From an uncultured Prevotellaceae bacterium (GTDB taxonomy: Bacteria; Bacteroidota; Bacteroidia; Bacteroidales; Bacteroidaceae), in the NCBI GenBank assembly GCA_900320565.1, contig ONSR01000010.1, forward strand, positions 1 to 55,483: DNA of 55,483 nucleotides, given 5' to 3'. Every line of letters begins with the position of its first letter. The stretch's first letter is position 1. Of this stretch, positions 42,392-50,929 are shown piece after piece. The translations under genes and the position numbers were made by a program. The notes beneath the pieces were generated by a model, which was not told the origin of the DNA, made no database searches, and saw only the letters and a list, made by a program, of their open reading frames with translations.

Positions 42392-43201
42392 ATGTCAAGA
42401 ACTAATTTTGAGACTTTATTGGAGGCCGGATGTCACTTCGGTCACCTCAAGAGAAAGTGGAACCCCGCTATGGCTCCTTACATCTTCATGGAGCGCAACG
42501 GCATTCATATCCTCGACCTGCACAAGACTGTTGCTAAGGTTGACGAAGCTGCTGAAGCTTTGAAGCAGATTGCCAAGAGCGGTAAGAAGATCCTCTTTGT
42601 CGCTACCAAGAAACAGGCCAAGCAATGCGTTGCCGACCTCGCTACTTCCGTAGGCATGCCCTACGTTATCGAGCGCTGGCCCGGCGGCATGCTCACCAAC
42701 TTCCCCACAATCCGCAAGGCTGTGAAGAAGATGAGCAACATCGATAAGCTCATTGCCGACGGTACTTTCAGCAACCTCTCCAAGCGTGAGATCCTGCAGG
42801 TAAGCCGCCAGCGTGCTAAGCTCGAGAAGAACCTCGGTTCTATCGCCGACCTCAACCGCCTGCCCTCTGCACTCTTCGTCGTTGACGTACTGAAGGAGCA
42901 GATTGCCGTGCGTGAGGCAAACCGCCTGGGTATTCCCGTGTTCGGTATCGTTGATACAAACAGCAACCCCGACAACATCGACTTCGTAATCCCCGCAAAC
43001 GACGATGCAAGCAAGAGCATCGAGGTTATTCTCCAGGCTTGCTGCGCTGCCATCAACGAGGGTCTCGAAGAGCGTAAGGCTGAGAAGGCCGACAGCGACG
43101 CTGCTGCCGAGCAGGAAGACCAGCCCGTGAAGAAGGGTCGTCGCAGCGGTAAGGCTCGCGAAGAGGCTGAAGAAGCTCCTGAAGCTCCCGAGGCTGAGTA
43201 A
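42392..43201 (+). CDS. rpsB: 30S ribosomal protein S2
   Basis: A 269-residue S2. MSRTNFETLLEAGCHFGHLKRKWNPAMAPYIF is the conserved start, which fixes the ATG at 42392 rather than the earlier in-frame ATG. The core is complete through IPVFGIVDTNSNPDNIDFVIPANDDA. The last 35-40 residues are a low-complexity charged tail (KKGRRSGKAREEAEEAPEAPEAE), as in other Bacteroidales. Confidence 0.98.
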   Translation: MSRTNFETLLEAGCHFGHLKRKWNPAMAPYIFMERNGIHILDLHKTVAKVDEAAEALKQIAKSGKKILFVATKKQAKQCVADLATSVGMPYVIERWPGGMLTNFPTIRKAVKKMSNIDKLIADGTFSNLSKREILQVSRQRAKLEKNLGSIADLNRLPSALFVVDVLKEQIAVREANRLGIPVFGIVDTNSNPDNIDFVIPANDDASKSIEVILQACCAAINEGLEERKAEKADSDAAAEQEDQPVKKGRRSGKAREEAEEAPEAPEAE

Positions 43202-43210
43202 ATAAATACA

Positions 43211-43318
43211 GAGATTAAAGATTAGAGATTAAGGATTAAAGCTTGATACCATTTGGATTGTCTATTGCCAAAACAACTAAACTTTAATCCTTATTCTTTA
43301 ATCCTTAATCCTTATTTT
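43211..43318. repeat. Composite inverted element E2: GATTAAA arms around a GATACC...TTGCCAAAAC centre
   Basis: The left arm (43211-43241) is GATTAAA/GATTAGA heptamers. The right arm (43282-43318) is CTTTAAT/CCTTATT heptamers, the reverse complement. The centre (43242-43281) contains GATACC (43245), TGG-TTGT and TTGCCAAAAC (43265), shared with E1 at 1541-1665. It fills the gap between rpsB and tsf. Confidence 0.78.
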
Positions 43319-43349
43319 AAATCCAAAACTTTTAAAAACAGATACTACT

Positions 43350-44342
43350 ATGGAAGTTACAATGAATGACATCAAGAAGCTCCGCGAGATGACGGGCGCT
43401 GGTCTGGCAGACTGCAAGAAGGCTCTGGCAGAAAGCGACGACATGGACGGTGCTGTTGCATACCTGCGCAAGAAGGGTCAGGCTGTTGCTGCTAAGCGTA
43501 GCGACCGCGAGGCTGCTGAGGGTTGCGTGCTCGTGAAGGCTGAGAATGGCTTCGGCGCCATCATCGCCCTCAAGTGCGAGACCGACTTCGTGGCAAACAA
43601 CGCCGACTTCGTGGCTCTGACACAGAGCATCCTCGACGCTGCCGTTGCCGCTAAGTGCAAGACTCTGGACGAGGTGAAGGCTCTGCCCATGGGCGAAGGT
43701 ACCATTCAGGACGCCGTTACCGCTCGCAGCGGTATCACAGGCGAGAAGATGGAGCTCGACGGCTATTGCACCATCGAGGGCGAGAACATCGCTACCTACA
43801 ACCACATGAACCGCAACGGACTCTGCACCATGCTCAACCTGAGCAAGAAGGTGGAGGACGAAACTGTAGGCAAGAACATTGCCATGCAGATTGCAAGTGC
43901 TGCTCCCGTGGCAATCGACGAGACTGGCGTTCCTCAGAGCGTTAAGGACAACGAGTTCGCTGTTGCCATCGAGAAGTCTAAGGCTGAGCAAGTGCAGAAG
44001 GCTGTAGAGGCTGCCATCAAGAAGGCTGGCTTCAACCCCGCACACTTCGACAGCGAGGACCACATGGAGAGCAACCAGGCCAAGGGCTGGATCACAGCCG
44101 AGGACGTTGCCAAGGTGAAGGAGATCATCGCAACCGTTTCTACTGAGAAGGCTGCAAACCTGAACCCCACCATGATCGAGAACATCGCAAAGGGTCGTGT
44201 GAACAAGTTCCTCAAAGAGAACTGCCTGATGAGTCAGGAGTACATCTGGGACAAGAACCTTACCGTTGCCTCTTATCTTCAGAGCATCGACAAGGATCTC
44301 ACAGTCACCGACTTCAAGCGTTTCACTCTCCGCGCAGAGTAA
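43350..44342 (+). CDS. tsf: Translation elongation factor Ts
   Basis: A 330-residue EF-Ts, the nucleotide exchange factor of EF-Tu. The N-terminal UBA-like domain IKKLREMTGAGLADCKKALAESD and the core motif ALKCETDFVANNADFVALTQ are intact. The length and the ending DFKRFTLRAE are those of Bacteroidales EF-Ts. Last gene of the operon; a terminator follows 25 bp downstream. Confidence 0.98.
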   Translation: MEVTMNDIKKLREMTGAGLADCKKALAESDDMDGAVAYLRKKGQAVAAKRSDREAAEGCVLVKAENGFGAIIALKCETDFVANNADFVALTQSILDAAVAAKCKTLDEVKALPMGEGTIQDAVTARSGITGEKMELDGYCTIEGENIATYNHMNRNGLCTMLNLSKKVEDETVGKNIAMQIASAAPVAIDETGVPQSVKDNEFAVAIEKSKAEQVQKAVEAAIKKAGFNPAHFDSEDHMESNQAKGWITAEDVAKVKEIIATVSTEKAANLNPTMIENIAKGRVNKFLKENCLMSQEYIWDKNLTVASYLQSIDKDLTVTDFKRFTLRAE

Positions 44343-44367
44343 TCGCAAACGATACTGAATCAGTAAT

Positions 44368-44401
44368 GCCCCATGAGCCGCAAGCTTGTGGGGCTTTTTT
44401 G
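44368..44401 (+). terminator. Intrinsic terminator after tsf
   Basis: GCCCCA-T-GAGC pairs with GCTT-G-TGGGGC, followed by seven T residues. Confidence 0.9.
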
Positions 44402-44405
44402 TGAT

Positions 44406-44442
44406 GGAAGATGGAAGAGGGAAGATGGAAGAGGGAAGATGG
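44406..44442. repeat. 7-bp tandem repeat (GGAAGAT/GGAAGAG), five units
   Basis: GGAAGAT and GGAAGAG alternate five times directly behind the tsf terminator. The 427-bp gap 44343-44769 holds this repeat, the terminator, two 22-bp arrays and a promoter, but no gene. Confidence 0.9.
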
Positions 44443-44481
44443 CTCCGCGCATAAAAAAAGCGCGTCTTGCAGAAGTCGGAA

Positions 44482-44569
44482 AAATCCTCCAGAGGATTTG
44501 CCCAAATCCTGCAGTGGATTTGATGAAATCCTCACGTGGATTTTGCCAAATCCTCACGTCGATTTTAGG
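44482..44569. repeat. 22-bp array A7a, four units with AAATCC...GGATTT dyads
   Basis: AAATCC at 44482, 44504, 44526 and 44548. Each copy is an 18-bp dyad: AAATCCTCCAGAGGATTT (perfect arms), AAATCCTGCAGTGGATTT, AAATCCTCACGTGGATTT and AAATCCTCACGTCGATTT. The cores at 44489 (CCAG) and 44511 (GCAG) deviate from C-R-Y-G; those at 44533 and 44555 are CACG. Confidence 0.95.
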
Positions 44570-44661
44570 AACGAGTCCCTCTTGCCTTAGGGACGTGTCC
44601 CTCTCCTCATAGGGACGTGTCCTTATTGCCATAGGGACGCGTCCCTCTCGCCAAAGGGACT
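44570..44661. repeat. 22-bp array A7b, AGGGAC-GT-GTCCCT type
   Basis: Cores CGAG (44572), CGTG (44594), CGTG (44616) and CGCG (44638), 22 bp apart, with a half unit AAAGGGAC closing the series at 44660. AGGGACGTGTCCCT and AGGGACGCGTCCCT are near-perfect and perfect dyads. It directly follows A7a with a phase change: 17 bp instead of 22 between the last core of A7a and the first of A7b. Confidence 0.95.
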
Positions 44662-44754
44662 CTTAAACCTTTAAACCCATACGAATCTGTGTCATCTGTG
44701 TGCGCTTTTTCTCACTTTTTCACCTTTCAATCTTCCATTTTCAATTAATTTTCG

Positions 44755-44762
44755 TATCTTTG
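44755..44762 (+). promoter_or_regulatory. -7 box seven bases before the FAH-family start codon
   Basis: TATCTTTG at 44755-44762 and ATG at 44770. The expected transcription start falls on or next to the ATG, giving a leaderless or nearly leaderless mRNA. No clear TTG partner. Confidence 0.6.
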
Positions 44763-44769
44763 TCGCGCA

Positions 44770-45390
44770 ATGAAGATATTCGGTATAGGAATGAACTATG
44801 CGGCACACAATAAAGAGCTGCAAAATTCGTTATTAAATATAGAAGCCCCTGTGGTCTTCACGAAGGCGGACTCTGCGCTGCTCTCGGGCGGCAAGCCGTT
44901 CTTCATCCCTGCATACACGAAGCGCTGCGACTACGAGACGGAGCTTTGTGTACGCATTAACCATTTGGGCAGGAGCATCCCCGAACGCTTTGCTCATCGC
45001 TACTACGACGAAGTGACGGTAGGCATCGACTTCACGGCAAGGGATTTGCAGGAGGAGCTACGGCAGAAAGGACTGCCCTGGGACCTCTGCAAAGGCTTCG
45101 ACGGAAGTGCCGCCATCGGCAAATGGATGCCACTCTCCCACTACGGGAAAGACATTCAGGACCTGCACTTCCACCTGCTCCTGGGCGGCGAGAAGGTGCA
45201 AGAAGGTCACACGGCCGACATGCTCTTCGGAGTCGATAAACTGGTGAGCTTCATCAGCCAGTTCTTCACGCTCAAGACGGGCGACATCATCTTCACAGGC
45301 ACGCCTGTGGGAGTAGGCCCAGTCAACGTGGAAGACCATCTGGAGGGCTACCTCGAAGGAGAAAAAGTGTTGGAATTTAACGTGAAATAA
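44770..45390 (+). CDS. Fumarylacetoacetate hydrolase family protein
   Basis: A 206-residue FAH-fold enzyme of the small bacterial type (YcgM/FAHD1-like acylpyruvase or oxaloacetate decarboxylase group). The N-terminus MKIFGIGMNYAAHNKE, the metal ligands in YETELCVRINHLGRSIPE and the GIDFTARDLQEELRQKGLPWDLCKGFDGSAAIG block are typical; GDIIFTGTPVGVGPV is the C-terminal signature. The substrate of this subgroup varies, so I do not name one. Its stop is followed by a GC-rich repeat and porU, 38 bp away. Confidence 0.9.
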   Translation: MKIFGIGMNYAAHNKELQNSLLNIEAPVVFTKADSALLSGGKPFFIPAYTKRCDYETELCVRINHLGRSIPERFAHRYYDEVTVGIDFTARDLQEELRQKGLPWDLCKGFDGSAAIGKWMPLSHYGKDIQDLHFHLLLGGEKVQEGHTADMLFGVDKLVSFISQFFTLKTGDIIFTGTPVGVGPVNVEDHLEGYLEGEKVLEFNVK

Positions 45391-45412
45391 GGCCCCCTAC
45401 CCCCCTGGGGGA
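45391..45412. repeat. GC-rich CCCCC/GGGGG intergenic repeat
   Basis: GGCCCCCTACCCCCCTGGGG fills most of the gap between the FAH gene and porU. It is a relative of the arms at 13822-13923 and of 50384-50418. Confidence 0.6.
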
Positions 45413-45428
45413 ACAAATATCAACTCGT

Positions 45429-48400
45429 ATGAAACGAATTTATACTATATGCCTGATGCTTATTGCTTTGACACAAGGCATCATCGCTCAACAGGAGAAA
45501 GACTTGGCCTTCACCAGCCTCGACTGGAACGAGATGAAGATTGACTCAGTCCTGCCCGTATATACTGAAGTCGTGCCACTCGAGACAGACTACAGGACAC
45601 ACACCTACACCGTCTCCCTGCTCTACCCGGAGTATGCAGCACTCAGCTCGAAGGAGGCAGAAGTGGCTGCACGTTTCGACAGTCTGCTGAGCGAGACGAT
45701 TGATGTGGAGACGTTCGTCGGCATCGAACGCGGCAAGGGATTGCTCGACATCTCGTTCATCCCCATCCGTCGCCAAGGCTCGAAGTACGAGAAACTCATC
45801 AGCGCACAGATTGTCATCAACGCCAACAGAAGCGGCAGGCTCAATGCTCCCAGGCAGGGAGCCGGCAGCGAAGGACGCTACGCCGCAAACTCCAAGCTGG
45901 CAAGCGGCAAATGGGTGAAGGTAAGCATCAAAGAGGATGGTCTCTATCAGTTCTCGCGCGCCACACTCAAGAAGATGGGCTTCAACACTCCCGAGAATGT
46001 GCACCTATACGGCTACGGCGGTCACCTGCTGCCCGAACTCATACGTCAGGGAACACACTTTGACGACATGGCCGAAGTGCCTCTCTACTATAACAGTCAG
46101 ACAGACAGCTGGGTATTCTGGGGCAATGGCCTCGTACATTGGGACGGTGACACACGCGTCAGCAACACCTATGCCCGCAACGCCTATTACTTCCTGACAC
46201 AAGAAGATGCGCCCTCCAAAATGGAGACACTCTCCTTCGACCCCGCTCTTCCTCGCCAGACCTACAACACAGGAAGGGCACACACCCTCTACGAGAAAGA
46301 CGAAGTGTCATGGTTTACAGGTGGACGGCACCTCTTTGACGGAGAAAACTATATCAACAACACCTCACACAACTATGCCCTCAATGCAATTGACCCTGCA
46401 GGAGGCGGCAAACTTACTGTAGTCTTTACGGGTTCTGACGGTTTGACAAACAAAGTCCATGTCACCGCAAACGGAACTGAACTTGGCACCATGAGTGTAA
46501 CACCTCCAGGCGACTACACTTATGCGACGTCTGCTACACGCACATTCGACCTGGCAACTCTAAACACTCCAGCAAAACTCAACATCAACCTGCGCTCAGA
46601 CGCTGGCAAGAACGCTCGCTTGGACTATCTGGCTTACAGCTACGACCGCAAGCTCAACACCGCCACCAAAGGTTACGTCGATTTCTTATACTCTGGAACA
46701 GATGCTGCCAGATTCAGCATCACAGGCACAAACGTAAAGGTCATCCGTACAGGCAGTATGAACAAGAAAGACGCTTTGGTTCCTGGCACTCAGGAGGGCA
46801 ATACATACACCATCAACGTCGATAACGGCGGAGACCATTATGTAGCATTCAACTCTGCAATCTCATTCCCAGAGCCTACCATCGTAGGGAACATCGAAAA
46901 CCAAAACCTGCATAGCCTTTCTGCTATCGACATGGTCATCATCGTGCCTGCCAGTGGCAAGCTGCTTTCCGAAGCACAACGCCTTGCAGATGCACACACC
47001 CAATACGATGGCCTGCGAGTAGCCGTTGTTCGTGCCGACCAGGTTTATAACGAGTTCTCCAGCGGCACACCTGACCCCACAGCCTATCGTCTCCTCATGA
47101 AGATGCTTTACGACAAGGCAGCCAACGAGAACGATGCTCCACGATACCTCCTGCTCTTCGGTGACTGCGCTTGGGACAATCGCATGATCTCTACAACCTG
47201 GCGAAACTTTTCCCCCGACGACTTCCTGCTCTGCTATGAGAGTGAAAACAGCTTCAGCGACACCAAGAGCTACGTCATGGAGGATTACTTCGGATTGCTC
47301 GACGATGGCGAAGGTTACAACCCCATCCGCGAGAAGAGTGATTTGGGCATCGGGCGCTTCCCCGTCACTCAAGTCTCTGAGGCTAAGGCTATGACGGATA
47401 AATGTATCGCATTCCTTAGCAACCAGAATGCCGGCCCATGGAAAAACCTCATTTACATGATGGGCGATGATGGAGACGAGAACTCACACATGCGCTATGC
47501 CAACAATGTAGCAGAGAACATCATCTCCAGGTTCCCCGCTATGGAAGTGCACAAAATCATGTGGGATTCATACACACGAGTCAGTTCCGCAAACAGTAAC
47601 ACCTATCCGGAAGTCGTGCAACAAATCAAGAAACAGATGAGCGACGGAGCACTGGTGATGAACTACACAGGTCATGCCGGCCCAGCCACATTCAGCCATG
47701 AGTATGTGCTCATTCGCGAAGACTTCGAGACTATCAAGAGCACAAAGCTGCCACTTTGGGTGACATGTGCCTGCGACGTCATGCCCTTCGATACGAACAA
47801 AGACAATATAGGCGAATACGCCGTACTCAACCCAAACGGTGGTGCCCTGGCCTTCTACGGAACAACACGTACGGTTTATGCAAGCCAAAACTATAATATG
47901 AATCGTTACCTCATGCAGTACCTCTTTGCCCAAAGCACCCGTGCTAACAAGGAGCGTAACCGCATAGGCGATGCAATCCGTCTGGCCAAGAACAGCATCA
48001 TCAGCGACGGCAGGGAGGCAGGCTACCTGGAGAACAAACTGCAGTATGCTCTCCTTGGCGACCCTGCTCTCACTTTGGGCAACCCTGTTCAGAAGATTGT
48101 TGTGGACAAGATTAACGACAAGGAAGTCAACGGCATTCCCATTCCTCTCAAGGCTGGCGAGCGCGTCAAGCTCTCCGGACATGTGGAGCAAGCTGACGGA
48201 ACAACCATGACAACCTTCAACGGCATCCTCAACACCCGTCTCTTCGACAACAAAGAGACAATCGTGTGCCACAACAACGCTGGAGCCTCCGAGACCTTTA
48301 CATTCACCGACCGCAACGCCATTCTGTATGAGTCGCAGGACAGCATCCGAGCCGGACTGTTTAGCGAAGAGTTCTTAATCCCCATTGATATCAACTTCAG

Positions 48401-49178
48401 CAACGAAGCTGGCCGACTTGTCTTCTATGCCATCAACGATGAAGGAAACATCGAAGCCAATGGTTATAACGAAGACATCCCTCTTGGCGGCATCGTAGAT
48501 AATACAGACTTCGACAAGGACGGCCCGCAAATCTTTGCATACCTCAACGACGAGGACTTCCAGAATGGAGGCACAGTCAATGCCACACCACTCTTCGTGG
48601 CACAACTCAATGATGTCAGCGGCATCAGCTCCAGCGGTAACGGCATCGGACATGACCTCTCGCTTTGTATCGACGGCCGAAGCGACCTGACGTATAACAT
48701 TAATGAATATTATTCGCACGAGTTTGGCGACTTCACGAAAGGCACTGTCGCATTCAGCATTCCAGCACTGCCGAACGGCTCCCACAGCCTAACCTTCCGT
48801 GCATGGGACGTATTGAACAACACAAGCCAGACAAGCCTTGACTTTGTCGTTGATGAAGCCATACCGACCAACATCATTAGTCTTATGGCAAGTCAGAACC
48901 CTGCTATAACAAGCACGAACTTCATGGTAAGTTATGATTTGCCTGGCAGCAACTGCGACTTCGTCATCGAGGTCTTCGACTTTGCAGGCCGTCGCATTTG
49001 GATGCACGAAGAAAGCGCGATAGAAGCCAGTGGCATCCACACTGTCACATGGAACTTGACCAATGGCGCAGGTGGCAAAGTTGATACTGGAATCTATCTT
49101 TATCGCTGCAGAGTGAGGTGCGGACAAAGCAAATGGACCTCAAAGACACAAAAAATCATGGTTCGGAACAATAAATGA
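45429..49178 (+). CDS. porU: Type IX secretion system sortase PorU (C25 gingipain-like peptidase)
   Basis: A 1249-residue outer-membrane-associated cysteine protease that cleaves the C-terminal sorting domains of T9SS cargo and attaches cargo to the surface. A signal peptide (MKRIYTICLMLIALTQGIIA) is followed by a prodomain-like N-terminus, the C25 domain (about residues 500-860) and beta domains. The catalytic His is in MNYTGHAGPATF (about 749) and the Cys in WVTCACDVMPFD (about 782); the 33-residue spacing agrees with P. gingivalis PorU as I remember it. The C-terminus (IYLYRCRVRCGQSKWTSKTQKIMV) resembles a sorting-type domain. porV follows 26 bp downstream, the usual pair. Confidence 0.93.
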   Translation: MKRIYTICLMLIALTQGIIAQQEKDLAFTSLDWNEMKIDSVLPVYTEVVPLETDYRTHTYTVSLLYPEYAALSSKEAEVAARFDSLLSETIDVETFVGIERGKGLLDISFIPIRRQGSKYEKLISAQIVINANRSGRLNAPRQGAGSEGRYAANSKLASGKWVKVSIKEDGLYQFSRATLKKMGFNTPENVHLYGYGGHLLPELIRQGTHFDDMAEVPLYYNSQTDSWVFWGNGLVHWDGDTRVSNTYARNAYYFLTQEDAPSKMETLSFDPALPRQTYNTGRAHTLYEKDEVSWFTGGRHLFDGENYINNTSHNYALNAIDPAGGGKLTVVFTGSDGLTNKVHVTANGTELGTMSVTPPGDYTYATSATRTFDLATLNTPAKLNINLRSDAGKNARLDYLAYSYDRKLNTATKGYVDFLYSGTDAARFSITGTNVKVIRTGSMNKKDALVPGTQEGNTYTINVDNGGDHYVAFNSAISFPEPTIVGNIENQNLHSLSAIDMVIIVPASGKLLSEAQRLADAHTQYDGLRVAVVRADQVYNEFSSGTPDPTAYRLLMKMLYDKAANENDAPRYLLLFGDCAWDNRMISTTWRNFSPDDFLLCYESENSFSDTKSYVMEDYFGLLDDGEGYNPIREKSDLGIGRFPVTQVSEAKAMTDKCIAFLSNQNAGPWKNLIYMMGDDGDENSHMRYANNVAENIISRFPAMEVHKIMWDSYTRVSSANSNTYPEVVQQIKKQMSDGALVMNYTGHAGPATFSHEYVLIREDFETIKSTKLPLWVTCACDVMPFDTNKDNIGEYAVLNPNGGALAFYGTTRTVYASQNYNMNRYLMQYLFAQSTRANKERNRIGDAIRLAKNSIISDGREAGYLENKLQYALLGDPALTLGNPVQKIVVDKINDKEVNGIPIPLKAGERVKLSGHVEQADGTTMTTFNGILNTRLFDNKETIVCHNNAGASETFTFTDRNAILYESQDSIRAGLFSEEFLIPIDINFSNEAGRLVFYAINDEGNIEANGYNEDIPLGGIVDNTDFDKDGPQIFAYLNDEDFQNGGTVNATPLFVAQLNDVSGISSSGNGIGHDLSLCIDGRSDLTYNINEYYSHEFGDFTKGTVAFSIPALPNGSHSLTFRAWDVLNNTSQTSLDFVVDEAIPTNIISLMASQNPAITSTNFMVSYDLPGSNCDFVIEVFDFAGRRIWMHEESAIEASGIHTVTWNLTNGAGGKVDTGIYLYRCRVRCGQSKWTSKTQKIMVRNNK

Positions 49179-49203
49179 GCCCTCTACTCAGTTATTATAG
49201 AGT

Positions 49204-50382
49204 ATGAAAGCACATAGAATCATCCGCATCGTGTTGCTGCTCGCCATATGCAGCACACAAACAGTCCTTGCGCAGGACAAGCAGAATATGTTCAATCCCA
49301 TACATACTGCCGTTACGTCGCTGAACATTGCTCCAGACGCACGTGCAGGTGCTATGGGCGATATGGGTGCCGCTACAGAAGCCGACATCTATTCGCAGTA
49401 TTGGAACCCTGCCAAATATCCATTTAATGTTGCCCGAGCAGGTGTAGGCGTCAGCTACACTCCCTGGCTGCGCAAGTTGGTCAACGACATCAACCTCGCC
49501 AACCTGACTGGCTTCTATCGTATTGGCAACTACAGCGCCGTGCATGCCTCTCTGCGCTATTTCAGCCTTGGTGAAGTATTTATAGATGGTATGGACGACA
49601 TGACCATCAAACCTTATGAGATGGCGATTGATGCCGGCTATAGCCGTATGCTCAGCGAGAAGTTCTCTATGGCCGTCAACCTGCGCTTCATCCTCTCCGA
49701 CATCAAATACAATTATCAAGACGATAGCAGGCCAGGCAAAGCCTTTGCTGCCGACATTGCCCTCTACCGCTTGGGCTACTTCATGGCAGGCAATCGCGAA
49801 TGCAGCTTTGGCTGGGGTATCAACATCAGCAACATTGGTTCGAAGATTTCATATGGTGGCAGCGAATACTCTGAATTCATTCCCACCAATCTGCGTATCG
49901 GTTGCAACATGACAATCCCATTCAACGAGTACAACAAGTTCAGCTTTGGCATTGACATGAACAAGCTCCTCGTGCCAACTCATCCAATGAGAGGCGAGGA
50001 CGAAACTGATGTGGACTTTGACGAGCGCGAGCGAAGGGATTACTATGAAGTATCGTCCATAGCCGGTATCTTCAAGAGCTTCGGCGATGCTCCTGGCGGT
50101 TTCAAGGAAGAGATGCAGGAGATTCAATGGAGTTTCGGTGCTGAATACACATACAACGACCGCTTCATGCTTCGTGCCGGCTATCACCACGAAGCAGAGA
50201 ACAAAGGTAACCGTAAGTATTTCACCGTCGGCGCAGGCTTCCACATGAGTGTCTTTACTATCGATGCCTCCTATGTCTTCTCTACTGCACAAAGCAATCC
50301 TCTCGACCAGACCATGCGCTTTTCGCTCGGCTTTGACCTTGATGGCATGCGCGACCTCTTCGGGAAGATGAGAAGAAGATAA
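49204..50382 (+). CDS. porV: Type IX secretion outer-membrane protein PorV (LptO)
   Basis: A 392-residue FadL-like beta-barrel that shuttles T9SS cargo from the translocon to PorU. A signal sequence (LLLAICSTQTVLAQ) is followed by the family opening MFNPIHTAVTSLNIAPDARAGAMGDMGAAT and the C-terminal FTIDASYVFSTAQSNPLDQTMRFSLGFDL. Together with porU it shows that the organism has a T9SS, although the core translocon genes are elsewhere. Confidence 0.94.
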   Translation: MKAHRIIRIVLLLAICSTQTVLAQDKQNMFNPIHTAVTSLNIAPDARAGAMGDMGAATEADIYSQYWNPAKYPFNVARAGVGVSYTPWLRKLVNDINLANLTGFYRIGNYSAVHASLRYFSLGEVFIDGMDDMTIKPYEMAIDAGYSRMLSEKFSMAVNLRFILSDIKYNYQDDSRPGKAFAADIALYRLGYFMAGNRECSFGWGINISNIGSKISYGGSEYSEFIPTNLRIGCNMTIPFNEYNKFSFGIDMNKLLVPTHPMRGEDETDVDFDERERRDYYEVSSIAGIFKSFGDAPGGFKEEMQEIQWSFGAEYTYNDRFMLRAGYHHEAENKGNRKYFTVGAGFHMSVFTIDASYVFSTAQSNPLDQTMRFSLGFDLDGMRDLFGKMRRR

Positions 50383-50383
50383 A

Positions 50384-50418
50384 AAGCCCCTCTCCTAACC
50401 TCCCCCAAAGGGGAGGAA
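50384..50418. repeat. GC-rich CCTCCCC/GGGGAGG inverted repeat
   Basis: CCCCTCTCCTAACCTCCCCC is followed by AAAGGGGAGG, a short hairpin after porV. It belongs to the same loose GC-rich intergenic family as 13822-13923 and 45391-45412. Confidence 0.6.
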
Positions 50419-50419
50419 C

Positions 50420-50447
50420 TTCAATGGTCAATATTCAATGTTCAATA
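50420..50447. repeat. 7-bp tandem repeat (TTCAATG) containing the ispF start codon
   Basis: TTCAATG, GTCAATA, TTCAATG and TTCAATA run through the porV-ispF gap. The ATG used by ispF (50438-50440) is the end of the third unit, and its second and third codons (TTC AAT) are the fourth. Confidence 0.88.
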
Positions 50448-50920
50448 AAATAAGGGTCGGTTTTGGTTTCGATGTCCATCAACTTGTGGAGGGACGTGAG
50501 TTGTGGCTGGGTGGCATACGCTTCGAGCACTCGAAGGGACTACTTGGGCACAGCGATGCCGACGTGCTTATCCATGCTATTTGCGATGCTTTGCTGGGTG
50601 CCGCCAACATGCGCGACATCGGTTATCACTTCCCCGACAATAGCGACGAGTTCCACAACATCGACAGCAAGGTGCTCCTTCGCAAGACGATTGACCTCAT
50701 CGCCACAAAAGGCTACAAGGTAGGCAACATCGATGCAACGGTTTGTGCCGAGCAGCCCAAGCTGAAAGCACGCATCCCCGAAATGCAGCAATGCCTCGCC
50801 GATGTGATGGGCATTGACGTGGACGACGTTTCCATCAAGGCTACGACTACAGAGAAGTTAGGCTTCACTGGTCGCGAAGAAGGCATCTCTGCTTATGCAA
50901 CAGTCCTCATTGAGAAATAG
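50438..50920 (+). CDS. ispF: 2-C-methyl-D-erythritol 2,4-cyclodiphosphate synthase
   Basis: A 160-residue enzyme of the MEP isoprenoid pathway. The zinc ligands and active-site motifs are present: GFGFDVHQLVEGRELWLGG (Asp and His ligands), LGHSDADVLIHAICDALLGA, and TTTEKLGFTGREEGISAYA near the C-terminus. The residues MFNK before IRVGFGFDVH are partly encoded by the heptamer repeat; the rest is a normal-length IspF. Confidence 0.97.
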   Translation: MFNKIRVGFGFDVHQLVEGRELWLGGIRFEHSKGLLGHSDADVLIHAICDALLGAANMRDIGYHFPDNSDEFHNIDSKVLLRKTIDLIATKGYKVGNIDATVCAEQPKLKARIPEMQQCLADVMGIDVDDVSIKATTTEKLGFTGREEGISAYATVLIEK

Positions 50921-50929
50921 CCCTTTCCC

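Noticed and set aside
44482-44661. CRISPR array
   Set aside because: The units are directly adjacent with a 22-bp period and no unique spacers of 28-40 bp; no cas gene is in the window.
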